This document shows, piece by piece, positions 23,805-37,600 of a stretch of 64,000 nucleotides of DNA. Positions within the stretch are counted from its first letter, which is position 1, and each line of letters starts with the position of its first letter. A program made the translations under genes and the position numbers. The DNA comes from Nomia melanderi (Eukaryota > Arthropoda > Insecta > Hymenoptera > Halictidae), in contig NC_135010.1 in NCBI RefSeq assembly GCF_051020985.1, positions 5,702,001-5,766,000 on the forward strand. Reading direction: 5' to 3'. The notes beneath the pieces were generated by a model. That model was not told the DNA's origin. It did no database searches and worked only from the letters and a program-made list of their open reading frames with translations.

Positions 23805-26364
23805 ACTTACGTTTTTCCAGAATGGTTGAATACAGGAAATGTATAAGTGTCTTACCGAGAATAATTTTTAAACCTGAACAAATAAAAGACAAGATCTGTA
23901 CATGAACCTTTTTTTCTTTCTTACAAACAATAAGATAATATATTACAACATATTTACTGAAGGAACAAGTATTATATAACACTCAACCAGTGTGGTTTGT
24001 ACAATAGTAATATATTATTTTTATTCGGAAGAATATGGTTTAATGTAACAATATATTCATTTTAATTTATACATGTATCCAATCTGATCAATTAAACTGG
24101 TATGCACATGATAATGCAAATATTCTTTGAACGTTATTCTTTCGTTGTTTACAAGTATGTAAATGTTTGACTTGGATATAATACATAAACAACTAGTATT
24201 GAAGCGCAGCATATATTTTGAAACATTTACCGTGATTATAATACAAAAGAAAAATTAAATTTGTATAAATATAAAATATGAAATAAAGAAAAAATCAAGA
24301 TAAATATTCTCAGGCACTTGCATAGAGTTGCATTTCCAGTGGCATGCCGAACTGATGGGTGTTGTTCTTAACTCTTATTGGACTTGGAATCTGCGTTAAA
24401 CTTCAGTAACGAATATTGCGAAGCAAAATGAACTAATTATCACTCCAGAGTTATATATCACTTTTATCGTAGCTTAACGGCAATTTCACCAAAATTTTTT
24501 AAAACATCCACTTTTATTCGATAAACTTTAGAAGCTGCATACACGTTTTGTGTGAAGCGTCTCCGTAATTGTATTCCAGTGATTTTGGTAAAATTGTCGG
24601 TGATGCTTTACGCCACACTAAACTGTGTTCAAAAGATAGAAGAAGAATAAGAAAAAAAAAGAAAATTCGCTCTTAAAATAATGAATATAATTACTTGGAT
24701 CATTTCATATGTCTGCCGATTTGACGTGAATGTACATTTCCGCATGTATATTATATCGTGAATACGTGAATTGTGTTTATTACCGTTTCTCATGCTTAGC
24801 TGAGACTGTATACAAGAGTGATGTGAATTGCCATAGTTCGACGTGTTGTGTTGTTTTCTTTTTTTTCCACGGATTAGTACGTAAGCATTCTAAATGACAT
24901 TTTTCTACGAAACTCGACGAACGAATTCAATCATCGCCACGATCTCGCGAACGCCGACTATAAGATCGTTGCCTTCTTCGTGCATAATTTTTTATGTACC
25001 AGCAACTTACGAGTACATTCACCGTGATCGCAGACTCGAAATGAAATTCGAAACCTGGTACAGCTCCTTTTTTGTAATATTTAAAAAAAACTGCAATATT
25101 TTTTACCAGAGGATGGGACGAGGGACATTCGTAAAAAAAAGAAAAATTATTGAGCCTTAGATCCGAAATCGAATAACTTTTTACCATTCGATTCTTTCAT
25201 TTTCCTTAGTTCAATTACTGTTACAATGATTGTCATGATCGATAATGTGTTTTCTTCCTTTCTTTTCCCTTAATGCATAGCCCGTTTTAAAGTAAGATAT
25301 CATGAATACTTTATATCTGTAGCATTCATGGGGGAAAAAAGTTACCAACGAATCTTTGTTTTTCTGTTTTGTTTTTTTTTTTTTTTATATATACCATTCG
25401 GAATTCAATTTCTTTTTACGCGCATCGATTCACTTCTTCAAGCAAAATGTACTTCGCTACCGGAAGTAATTATGTGTTCGAGTGAACATTTTTTATCTGT
25501 GATACATTTTTTGCGAAAAGTCGTCAAATTTGAAGGGAATGAAATTATTGGGCTTAACAGGAATGCCTGTGAAACGATATTTTGAATCCTTTCAAGGTTA
25601 ACTGATTCTAGCCCTGCATCTTTGAATTTGAAAAACGATGGGCATTCGTAAATCTTGTTTGAAATTATAAGTAGAAATGTGTTTTGATCTGAATAATATT
25701 TACTATTGTATGTACTCGCAGAGTATGAAGAAGAAACGGAAGAAACTCTTTTATTCTCGAAGAATTGAATCGAAATAACATCAAATTTTATTTCATTGAT
25801 CATAGAAGAAAAAAAACGATCCATTAAAATACAATATACGGAACATTATAGGTTTAATTGCCATTCTTTTATAATGGTAATTGGGTGATCGTTTTCGTAC
25901 GATATTTTGTACTTTATGTTTAAAGAAGAACAATTTATTAACTCATATGAATACTGCGAGCAAGAACAACTTAGGTAGCAAAGAAATCCTCTATTTTGAG
26001 CCGACGTAATAAAAAGAGAAGAAAAAATAGTAAAGGGAAACACAGTCTCCTTTCAAATTGATTATGTAAAAAAAAAAGAAAGGAAAGAAATTTAACGAGT
26101 TAGAGCAATTTAAACAAAAATTACTATTATTATGTATTTAATTTGTTAATGTAATTTCATACCTATCGCTGTATTAATGACATATTGATTAAATTGAATG
26201 AATTTTGTTATTTTGTAAAATGTCAGTAACGAAATAAAAAAAGAATGGAAGTCGTTTTGTGAAAAAGCAACGTCCACTTATATATCTGATGTGTTGCCGG
26301 AATAAAAAGATTTCTACACAAACATCTTCTAATTAATATAAACTTTTTTATGCTTTATTCGTTT
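23805..26364. other. Convergent intergenic spacer between PRL-1 and PI31
   Basis: Very AT-rich sequence with a long T tract at 25372-25388 and many A-runs. Open frames at 24894-25160 and 25438-25824 show no recognisable motif and look like chance. The complement of 26354-26359 reads AATAAA and lies just past the PI31 stop, a likely polyadenylation signal for that gene. No TTAA-bounded element was seen here. Confidence 0.5.
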
Positions 26365-28127
26365 TTACATATACATATCATCGTAATCTGAGGGAAGTAA
26401 GTGGTCGTTGTCCGGATTACGTGGAAATGGTCTCGGTTGATTTACATCTGGTGGCCCAAAAGGATCAAATCTTGCATGAGGTGGTACTGCACCCCTAAAA
26501 TACAATAATTATTTTATATAAGTTATAACTAAATATCACATACATTTTTTTATCGACTCTTAAAATTTCAAATAATGGTCATTTGCATACGTGTCATTTT
26601 TATACTTTGAAATGTACCAATAGCTTTTTCAAAAGAACTTTAATGATTCAACATGCGAGTTTTGTAAAGATCATGAAAATATGATCATTCAAAAAATAAC
26701 TTACGGAGGTAATCTTCCTGGAACTCCTAGTCCTGGTCTATATGGATTAATGGGGTTGCGTAAAGGCCCAAGTGGATCGAAGATCATACCACCGCCATGT
26801 GCAAAAGGATCTAGATCTGAACGACCTACGTTTCGTGGATCAGCCAAAGGATTTCTACAAAACGTTCAATAATGATTAATAATTACAAACAAAATTACAA
26901 TTCAAAGAAATTAATTTCATTAAATCTGTAAATGAAAATTTATAGAATTATACAAGAAATTAATTATGCTGTACATTATAGTATTTTCATCAATTATATT
27001 TGCAAGATTAACAATTTTAATTTTAATCTTTTGGAAACAATAAAAAATTGGTCCCAAAATATGACAGCAACAGTTGTATATTTAGAAACAATTAATTATG
27101 TCATGCAAATTTATATTATCATTAATGTTGGAACTTTATAAAGGTTTTGTCTTATTATTTATACATTTTACATGAATAAATATTACCGTTCCTGTGACTG
27201 TGTGCTACGTGTTGGGTGTTCTATCCTTAAAGGATCTGGAATTGGTACAGAAACATTTTCTCTATTTTCTGTTGACGTCTGTGTAGCTGTTTCTGTTGTA
27301 TTACCAGAAGATACTGGATTGATAAGATCAGTCTGAATAACTTGCATAACAGTTTGATGTGATGGTATTAAAGATTCTAGTGAATCATGCAGATCAGTTA
27401 CAGTTTGATTAATTGGAAATTGGATATTTGATACACCTTGGTTATCAGTCCGCTGTACAACAAACATTTATGATTATGTTTTAGAGGAGTTTGTAGACAA
27501 AGCAAATTTTTTTCTATAGTATCATTTTGTATTACCAATAAATTCAGAAGTAAATCTTCATCGGATTTTACGCCATGAAGTATATACAAATTTCCATCTT
27601 TTATATAACGTAAAGCATAATTGGGATGCGTGTTCCACCCTTCTGGAAGTAATTCTGTTCCCTTTTCAGATGCATTATATGCCTTCTATAAAAGAAAGAA
27701 TAACATTCATCTAATGTCTCATAAATCTGTTTGATATAACGTAATTAACGTATTAATGACGTATAATGACAATACGTAGTTCCGTGAAAATTAACATAAT
27801 ATTAAATGACCTTAGTGGTTAATGTTCCAAAATAGTTACACAGTATTTATAGGGTAGGTATTACAACGTCAAATTAAAGAATTATTTCTACATTATTTTT
27901 TAATTACATATACTAATTACGTATGAAATAAAATGCCGGTATTGCGTATTATCTAGTAATAACATATTTTTGTTACTTACTGAATCACCGAAGCCGAGAC
28001 ATCTGAACGAATTTTTTACGAGATACCAGTGTACAAACAAAATTAAAACATCTTCTTTTTTTAATGCTTGGCTGCCGTATAAAGAATGCAGAAGTTCAAA
28101 ACCGAACGTAACGTTGACATCAACCAT
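26365..28127 (-). CDS. PI31: Proteasome inhibitor/regulator PI31 (PSMF1), 5 exons
   Basis: On the minus strand the exons are 28127-27981, 27685-27536, 27452-27187, 26854-26705 and 26494-26365. They have correct GT/AG borders and phases and encode 280 aa, close to the usual size (human 271). Residues 1 to about 150 form the FP domain, which in this family mediates dimerisation and F-box protein (Fbxo7/nutcracker) binding; the ELLPEGWN segment is typical. Residues 100-187 form a Ser/Thr/Gln-rich linker. The tail is proline- and glycine-rich with NPLADPRNVGRSDLDPF, GGGMIFDP (residues 208-215) and RFDPFGPP. The last three residues, MYM, fit the HbYX motif used to dock on the 20S proteasome core. 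PI31 modulates proteasome activity, assembly and transport. The first in-frame ATG (28127) fits the family start; the same frame is open upstream without an ATG. The gene is convergent with PRL-1 and looks intact. Confidence 0.97.
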
Positions 28128-29088
28128 TTTTGATTGTGAATGACAAGTGCGTTTCAGAGTTAACAAACTTGCGTCATTGGCGTAAGCATTTGCGTTTGAA
28201 TCCGATTGGTAATTAAGTTTACAGAAGTAGATTCGGTGTCATAGTGATTTAAGTTACATGTTGTAAACGTTGTACGAGAATTTTGAATTACATTTTCTCA
28301 CTTCATGTAGTTTGTTTATTTCGTTTAATACAACTACATTCTGGTTCATAATACCAGAAGATACATGAATTATAACATTTACTATACTGGTATTAAATTA
28401 TTATAGCACCGATGAGAAACAGGATAGACTGGATATCTTATGGAACTTCGTGTCCTGAGGTCTGAAATATCGATTGTGTGTGAAGAACAGACATTCTGAT
28501 ATGCCCTCTACGATTCAAAGTGGCGAGTTTAAGAATTACATTCGAAGCGCCGATTCAAGTTGGTAAAATCACAGACGAGGTACATACAGTTTGCCCCTTC
28601 CCATCTGTAGCCTGTTCAATCGGTTATTCGGCTTGAGAAACAAGGGAAGATGTAAGATTTATAAATATCAAGAAATAATTTAATTAAAATTTTAATTTTG
28701 GACATTAAGGATATTTTATAATTCTCTTGAAATTTATTGTAATTATTATTACATAAATGCATAATAAATTAATTGAATTAATTAAATTTGAGATATTTAA
28801 CAAAATAAATGATATAATTTTATTATTTTTTAATTATGATCATAATATTATGTTTAAAAAGATTTTTATTAATTTTTCCACTCGCTACGCTCAGTCCGAT
28901 TGTTATAGTGGCTCAGTTTCGACACACCTTTGTTACTGGCCGAATTGCAGGGTGAAATAGCAGGAGACAATCTGTACTATTTGACTAAAAGTGTGATCAG
29001 TTTCGCACTATGTGGCGCCACCAATCCTGGATAAGTAAGTGGGATTTCCAAAAATCATTTTTTTTTAAATTATTATCTTAACGGCTTT
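28128..29088. other. Spacer upstream of PI31
   Basis: This stretch holds the presumed PI31 promoter and 5' leader on the minus strand. There is a somewhat GC-richer patch at 28420-28640 and another at 28880-29035. An AT-rich block lies between them (28660-28870). No conserved frame or RNA gene was recognised. Confidence 0.4.
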
Positions 29089-29538
29089 TTAACCCCTTGC
29101 CCTATGATTTATTCCTGAACTGTAATCTAACTATTTTGTTATTAGCACGTTGGCTGCCACGAAAACTTACTTCTAAAAGAGACAATTATTAATTATTTGC
29201 TAGCAGAATTCTTAAGTTACACTGTTATCTAATTATTTACGCTATTGAACATTTTTATTCGACGTCAGTTGTCTTATGAATTATAATTGTTTTCAAATCG
29301 TTTCGAAGCTCCGGTCCCACGGAACCACTGTGCTAGCGAAAGTGTTAATAATTTATAGAATATAATAGAACATTCAAGTCTTATTTTATATCAAAGCGTG
29401 CTCTAAGGTTTAATCACTGATAACAGAGGAACAGCATATAATTTGCATTCAAACAAACTGAGTAATATTTATGTTTGTTAAATTCTATTTGAAATCTTCG
29501 ACACGAGTCTGACACGATACTGTAGAGCAAGGGGTTAA
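29089..29538. mobile_element. TTAA-ended element family A, copy 3, split by a nested family B element
   Basis: TTAACCCCTTGCCCTATG at the left and CTGTAGAGCAAGGGGTTAA at the right. The body aligns with the other family A copies once 29142-29348 is removed. Confidence 0.85.
29142..29348. mobile_element. TTAA-type element family B nested in family A
   Basis: The left end TTAGCACGTTGGCTGCCACG has one base of the first TTAA changed. The right end is CTGTGCTAGCGAAAGTGTTAA. Family A sequence (AATTTATAGA) resumes right after it. Confidence 0.75.
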
Positions 29539-30669
29539 TAGATTTTGATACGACTATTCTGTGTTATTAATTAAATACGTATTAAATATTTGAGAATGAA
29601 CAATGAATTATAGCATTTGGATTTATTATATAAAGAAAACATTTAACTTTTTTCCGAATTATGAAAAGGAAGAACAAAATCCTAGAATTGCTTTGAATTG
29701 CTTTTTGAATTGAAAATCGTCGTTGCTTGATCTTATTACGCCCCCCACGAACAATTTTTCAAACTAAATTCTACAATGAACAAGTTGAAATCTCCAAGAA
29801 CGCAATATTCTTTTCATCTTATACACAAAACAACTTGAAACGGAAAAGCAAATTGAAATTGAACCACTCTGAGTCTTTGAAAACTAATTGTAAGTTCCAT
29901 CGATATTACTTTTTAGAAATTGGTCCAAATATTCCGTGGTTTCAGAATTTATATGTTTATTTCTTAATACGTTAATTTGTATTGTTTCCTCGCCAAGAAT
30001 CTTATTTATATTTCTTTATTTATGCGTTCATTTGACAGGTAGATGCCCTTTAGTACAGAGAAAGAAGAGATATAAATGAAGTGCAAGGAGTTTACAAAGC
30101 GAGAGTTTTACAGTGTAATACAATGAACAATGAAATAATCAGCAAAAAGGAATGAAATTTGAAATTTCACCCAGCAATTAGTCTTTAACAAAGCTTTTAA
30201 AGCTATTTAAATATCCAGAAAATATATCAATTTGATTGCTAAATGTGTTAGCTTCTGCACAAATTCTGGTTAACGGATTAAAAAATTGAACACATTATAC
30301 GCCGGCTAAATTTCAACTATTGAAATCCCGAGCGCCGATCATTATATTGATATATATTTTTAACCCTTTGTTTGATTTGATACAGGAAAATTATAAAGTT
30401 TGGTATTTACCATTAATCTTCGTATACTGTATCAATACGCGAAATATTGAAAGGAAATAGCTATGTTCCGTAATTTATGTGTGATTTCTTAATAAATTTA
30501 TTTTAAAGAATCTTGTCTACATCAAACCGAAATTTATAACTTATCAAACAGAGCAAGGAATATTGTTTTTTAATATTATTTTCGATTCGTATTATACACA
30601 TCTAAAATGTGACAATAATGTCGGACTAGCAATTAAAGGATAGTAAATATCGCTTCTAAAACAGTCATT
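29539..30669. other. AT-rich spacer
   Basis: The unrecognised frame at 29727-29975 is not called. TTAACCCTTTGTTTGATTTG at 30359 looks like a TTAA-type end without a clear mate. Confidence 0.4.
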
Positions 30670-30916
30670 TTAACACGTTAAATGCCATGGGGGTCGCCGG
30701 TGATCCCTAAGCAAATCGAATTACTATAATTCACTCAATTAAACGATGATTATTCGCAAACATTTCTATATTACAAATAATGATACCCATTGCTGTGATA
30801 TTCAGTTTGATGAACATGCAATGACAATAATCCAATTCAGTCAAATGATTTAATATTATATTTTTTCCATTTTGTCTATTTTTCTCTATGAAATCGTGCG
30901 GCGTTCAACGTGTTAA
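30670..30916. mobile_element. TTAA-ended element family B, copy 3
   Basis: TTAACACGTTAAATGCCATG at the left and GCGTTCAACGTGTTAA at the right. It shares its right TTAA with the next element. Confidence 0.75.
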
Positions 30917-31164
30917 CACATTGCGTACCAGCTACTTTTCAGAAAACTGAATTGTTCGGATGGAAATTTTCAGTTAGATCACCTTATATTGCTATACATA
31001 TAAAAACTCATATATCAGTATTGTTATGTAATGTATTTTAAATAGATAATCAATTTGAATCAAATTTCGTATTTTTCTAAGTACTATAGTAATTAGAGAA
31101 ATTGCATAGCTAAGCGTCTTTATATAAAAACGAGATTTCTCGTTGCCAGTACGCAATGTGTTAA
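30913..31164. mobile_element. TTAA-ended element family C, copy 1
   Basis: TTAACACATTGCGTACCAGC at the left and GCCAGTACGCAATGTGTTAA at the right, perfect over most of 20 bases. It abuts the family B element through one common TTAA. Confidence 0.88.
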
Positions 31165-31622
31165 GTATTTCCCTTTGTTCTTCATATAAAGTTACTATTC
31201 ACCGATATTCCGACCGGTCATCGCGTTGAAAGTCGTGCGAGATTTCCATTCCCCGTTTGTCAATCCAGCTAAGTGCTTTATTAGCCAGACTTTTATTGCC
31301 CGCGACGAAACACTTCGCTGACCATGAAAAAGCATCGATCGATCTGCAGCGATCTACTATTTTTTCCGGACTCTTAGCTGCGTATCATTTGCCTAAGTGG
31401 TTATGGACAGAGGGTCGCCGAATGCCTAATAATGGCCTTTCCTAGAAACAGCTTGGTGAAATTGATAGAAAATGGAATTGCACGACGGTGTCGGTGTACC
31501 TTGGAATCGTTCCCGACGTATCGCGGGCTGACTTGTTCATTCGTTTGATAGAGCCCGTGACGGTTAGTTTGGTCGACCGTTCGTATTTGGTATCCGTCAA
31601 AGTTGTCATTGGATATGACAGA
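31165..31622 (+). promoter_or_regulatory. Presumed promoter and 5' leader of the pickpocket gene
   Basis: A GC-richer stretch (31200-31622) directly precedes the first ATG (31623). Frames at 31257-31445 and 31488-31685 lack an earlier ATG. No core promoter motif can be fixed by eye. Confidence 0.35.
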
Positions 31623-34600
31623 ATGAAAACTCTACCGCGGCATGATTATAATTCGCCTAAGAAAATGGGCAAGCCTGGTGAGTGACTGGCGAGTAATGAG
31701 AACTCGAGTGTGTATTTTGAGTGATCCATTTTGTCAATTACACTGGATAACACGATTTTTGTTATATAAGGCTTAATGGGCGATCTTAATAGTATTTCCC
31801 AGCCAGAGTTTCTGAGAAAATCAATTTAGAAAACTCAATTTTTCAACTTTGAACATTTGTAGTGTCTTAGTTACGAATAGTTTTCAAACTTTTCCTACAC
31901 AGTATTATTCTACAGCCCTTCCTTGACACAATAAATTTTAATGACATTGCAAACGTATTTAAACATTTCCATAATTAGGACGCGACAAATGTTCAAAGCT
32001 GAAAAACTGAGTTTTTCTTCAAAATGGATTTTCTCAAAAACTGTACGACATGTTTATAGAGAAGAGACAAAGTAACAAAATGAATCTTATTTCGTTCTCG
32101 AAATATAGACGAAAGTTTCATTATTTCTCAGCCCGTCCATATATTCGAGTGCCAATTTAAAGTCTTTGATAAAGAACTTTCCAGTCAACGATTTGAATTA
32201 CATAGTCGCACGCTTATTTAAATTCTTCGTTCTCCATCAAGTGCTGTATCGGAATTCACTGCTTCGAGTGAATAAAAGAAGAGGAATGTTGTTATCTGGG
32301 AGCATGCTTTAGCACGATAGCAAACGACTTCACAGCACAGCGCGACGAGGCGTCCAACTAATCGAATAGCTTCACTGAAAGATCTCCGATCAATTACGCG
32401 ATCGATATCCACTAGCTGCTTTGTAGCTTCGAATTTATTATCAAAAATTCTTTTCGACGCATTTCCTGTTTGTAGGTGGGAAACTGGGTCGATTGAGTGG
32501 CATGCAAACTCTGAAGAGAGCGTTTCGTGTGTACTTCGAGAATACTGGGTTGCATGGGTTTCGTTACATCATTACAGGCAGAACCAGTTTCGATAGAAAT
32601 GTTTGGTTTGCGGTACGTGGAACGATAAAACGCGGAAACATTTGTGTGTGTGTGTGTGAGTGTGTGTGTGTTTTCATAAAACTATTGAACACGCGTCTGC
32701 ATATATTTTCTGTCGTAGATTTGCGTAGCAGCAATTGTTTTCTGTTTGATACTGATGCTACGACTTTGGGAACATTTTTCGAACAATCCTACTGTGACTA
32801 TTATAGACACTTCGAATCCGATCAAGGATTTACAGTTCCCTGGCATCACGATATGTAACAACAATAAAGTGTACAAGGAGCATGCTGATCTAATTGCACA
32901 GAAATTGTAAGTAATGTTTTGTATCATTCTTGTGATTCCGTAATTTGAGAAGTTTTCGAGTTTTCGAAATGCTGGGGCTGGAATGTCTGTTTGTTTTAAT
33001 AGAAATAGTAATTGAATGGAAATTTGGAAATTGAAATAGGAACAGACATGGTACTTACGATGGAACAGAGTAAATTAGGTTATTCATTTCGGTTATAGTT
33101 GTTATTGTTAAACATGTATTTTTTCGTCAGTAACGTCAGTAAATTCTTTTAATCAATCAATCAATTAATTTTTTTGATTGTAACACCAATGTGACTATTT
33201 TGAAAGAATTATAATTAATGCAAATTGTATCGGAAAATAAATTGATTGGCACGTTTTGTATTATTACCGGAATTCAACGTTTTACTTGTCAATAATTGTA
33301 AATTACGGTCATCTGACATTTAATTCACTGTTGCTAATTAAAACGCTTCATTTGGCAGCATGTCAGAAATATTCTACCTTGATTCTTCACTGAAATAAGG
33401 TTTCCTTTAGAACACGTCTGTATCGGGGCTATATAATTAAAATTTAAATTGTGAAAGTAAACAACAGAGTAGAGGGAATTTTGCGCGTGAACGTTCGGTA
33501 CATTAGGCGAAGCAATTTCCTTTGCGTTTAATTCAATCTGAGCTGAAAGTTTTCTCATACAAACTCTATGTAATTTGTTTTTCTACAATGTTATATAATT
33601 AAAAAAATAATAGATAGTTTCCCTTGTTTGATTAATTGAAAAGACTTTCATGTTTACAGAGGAACAATTTATTTAGTCGTAATAATATTAATATAATGAA
33701 CATGTGCATGAATAATTAGGGAGATATTTGTTCCTTCCATTAACGTTTCTATGAAATGAGAGAAATTTTACTAATTAATTAAGTTTCATTCATTCTTACT
33801 CACTTATACTTTCTTGCTCGATTTTAACGATCTATTTAATTTATATTCATTAGTACATTCTTATAGTTGTCACTGATCTATACACCATACAACATTTTAC
33901 AAAAATGTATTGTTAAATCAGTTACAATGATTCACTAAATGAATAATTCGAAAACAAACGTAAAAATTATCTTACCACTGATTATACTTTGTAATCAGTA
34001 TAAATTGAGAAACTTATATCAATTTGTAAGATAATTATAAATAACCCGTAGTACATAATTCTATGGGATAATTTATTGTGATAGATTGATAAATGGGTTC
34101 GACATCAGTATGACCAATAAACTATTTTCTTCACTGATGAAACTGATACGACCTGATAAAATCGAGATCGATAACGCGACCGCGTCCTGGGTCCTCGACA
34201 CTCTTGGTTACTCAGTCGAGAAACTAATGTTCGAGGTGAACAATACTTTTCTTTACTAGACCAGTAAATCGTTTACACAAAATTGCATATTTATTGTATT
34301 ACAGCTGATGCAGCCATGCAGTTCGTTGTTGGTAAGATGCGCTTGGCTCGGACAGCTTTACAATTGCAATAAAATCTTCAAGACGGTGAAATCGAACGAG
34401 GGTTTCTGCTGCGGTTTCAATTATCACTATGATCTATCAAAAAATTACGAGTAATTAATCTTAAAGATTTAAGTTCAATCCTGATTTTCATAAGTTTACT
34501 TAAATTAAGTTTTTTATAAATTTTGATAAATTATACTTATATAAATTTTTAGAAATTTTCATGAATTATACTTATATAGATTTTTTAACATTATTTCAGA

Positions 34601-37600
34601 TTTTTATGTGAATTATTCACTTTGAGCCTTTTATTGTTTTTAGCATTTTAGTGTGTGAAGTAGTATGTTCAATGTTTCTTCAGGGATTCCGATTCATGGC
34701 TGACGAATATAACGGCGACCGAAGAAGAGCCTGACTCAGACAGTTCCTCGCAGTTTCTACCGGGTATTGGAGACATTCTGGTAAAAGGACAATGAATTAG
34801 ACTGTACTCAAACATTTCATTTACAGAGTAACTAATTTAAAAAACTTATCAAATTATTTTCTTATTAACTTTTTAAATCATTCTTTACTTTGTGTTTTCT
34901 ATTCCATTTATCGTTGACATAAAACACAATTTTCTGTAACATCTAATGGCACAAACAATTATCTAGATAAATATATTACCCACTATAGTATATAATTCAT
35001 AGGAAACTATGTGTTGATCTCTTGCTGTTCAAGTAATTAAATCATTTATCTGCGACTTAGTTTTCCAAATATAAAAATTTCATCTCGCTGAAATGCCGAC
35101 AATCGTCCGTAAAGGGTTAAATCAAAATTGAACGAAATATACGTTTTTTTATACAATCATGTATCTTTGTATAAAATTGTCTGGCATTTTTCGAATATGT
35201 ATGAAAATTTGGCCGTCAAAAGGTTCCTTTTCCTTGGTAAATAGATCGTTTCACCTTCGTGTGATAAGGATTCCATTGAGCTACGCCATCTTGAAAATGC
35301 CTAGACTTAAACGGTACCGTAATGTTACAGCGTGTACCGGGTACAGGCCGTGATATCGGTTTATCAGTCGCCCTGAACATCGACGCCGCGAACTATAAAA
35401 GCTCGATAAGGCAGTACGTGGGCGCTAACGTGCTGGTACACGATTCGATAGATTATCCGGATGTCGGCGCGCAAACCTCATCTCTGATCCCGGGCCAGGT
35501 AATGACGTTGACGCTTTCCGGAACGAGGGTGAGAAGCTCGAGGGACATCCGCAACATCCCTCTGAGCAAGAGGATGTGTCTGTTCGACGGCGAGGTAGAC
35601 GGATCCTGCTAACGTTCTTTTTTCTACTTAACACGTTCGCTGCCAGCGTCACATATTTGTGACCGCCGTAATCCTATGTTTTACAGAATGAAAATGAAAT
35701 TAGTCCTACAGATGTTGTTATTAGAAATGATAAACTACGACATTGTATTTAGGAACTCAATGACTCGTTTCAGTTCCATTTTTCTTATATTTTGTTTAGA
35801 GGACATTGTATTTAGGAGCTCAATGATTCTTTTCAGTTTCATTTTTCTCATATTTTGTTTAGAAGATTTATTGGACTAAAGAAAATATTATAATTGAGGA
35901 GACCGTCACCAACATAAGGTTTATTTGAAAAATTAAAGTAAACGAAACTTTTCTTTTAACCCCTTAACAGCGATAGTCGCTATATGGTGCATTCGTAAAA
36001 ATTGTTGTGTAAGTATTTGTTTATTATTTCCTTTATTATCATACTTATTACATACAAACATCATTCTCTGTTCGAAATCTAATTATGTTGTAAAAAAGAC
36101 CAATAAATTTAAGCGAAGAAAGAGTTACATTAGAACGCCGTTAAGGGGTTAATCTAAAATACGGTAAGACTGTAATTTTCAATTATTTGTGATCTGTTCT
36201 AAATTAATTTGTGAACCTTTGCTAGAGAAAATAATTTTAATTATTGGCAAATGATGTTCAGAGTCCCGGGGAACGGAAGTACAGCTATCAAACGTGTATA
36301 TCGGAGTGTATTCAGAAAAATACTTACAGTCCCTGTGGATGTTTGCCGTTCTTCTTTCCTGACGAACGTAAGTAACTTGTTTGGTCGAGATCAGAAAGCT
36401 GATGATTCATTGTTAAGGAGTTTTCTTTGTTCTTTAATTTAAGGTAAAGTAATCAAGTCAAGCTATTATTATTTGATTGTTAATTTATTATTACCAAGTA
36501 AATTAAAATTTGGATTGCACGATAAAAAAGGGTAATATTTATTGTTTTACTTCTTTGACCATGTAGTGATTTTATTTTCATATTCGTTATTTTATTTGGA
36601 ATTCAAATATTCTTTCCCTCTTTCAAGGAAATAGAAATATTTTGCTATTAAATTATCTTAAGTGATTTATTTCTTAAATATTCTAAATTAGAGGGATGAA
36701 ATATTCATTTCACGATTCGCGAATTTATCATTACATTATCATTGTCGATTTGATAGAAAAACAGGTGAAAAGGAATATGTAATGTATGCAGAATCGAATC
36801 TAATTACGAAATTCTTTTAATTAACAGAAGGGGATGAAACGTGGGAACGTTTTTAATTTCAGTACCTCTATCGAGGAAAAGGAAAATGATGTACAAAGAT
36901 TTAACGAAGCATGAATACCAATTTAGAATATTAAACATTCATATAACTGCTGGTTTCAGAAGTTCTATTATATCGTTAAAAATAGTTTACACATTATACT
37001 TTCATTGATTATTGGTTGATAATTTTATTGGCAGCGTATATAAGTGCAAACGATAATTGAAATGATACTTTTGTCTTAACGCGATGATAATTTTTTCGCT
37101 TGGAATTGTGTCGATAGTCAGGCTACAAAGTATTCGTGCGGAAGAAAAACTTCAATCGAAACTTGTGTTATTAATGACCTCAACTTCAGAAACTTCGAAG
37201 TACTATGTGTAGCCACCGTTGCAGTCACTTTGATTATATAGTGTATTGATAAAAATATTTTGTTCCTGTAGAAACATGAACAAGTATCGAAATTAAAACA
37301 TATTTATTGAGTTTTAATAATTATTTATTTGTTAAGAAATTTAGGAAGAAATGTAAGGAATGAAATTAAACTAACAGTAGTATATTATTTTTGCAATGTT
37401 AATATACGATTCTCTAATTTGTTACTAGATCCGGAGACACGTACTTGCTATTTAACAGACGTGGATTGCATTTTGACACACAGAAGTGAGTAAATAGAGA
37501 ATATTATTGCAATGTTATCGCTTATGAAATTGTAATTCTCATTTAAATAAATATATAAATTTCATTTCATATAAATAATAATTAGTTTAGTCAATTATTT

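Noticed and set aside
32493..32858. 121-aa continuous frame across channel exons 2 and 3
   Set aside because: It is a read-through of intron 2. The true exon 3 is in another frame and encodes TM1 and the FPGITICN motif.
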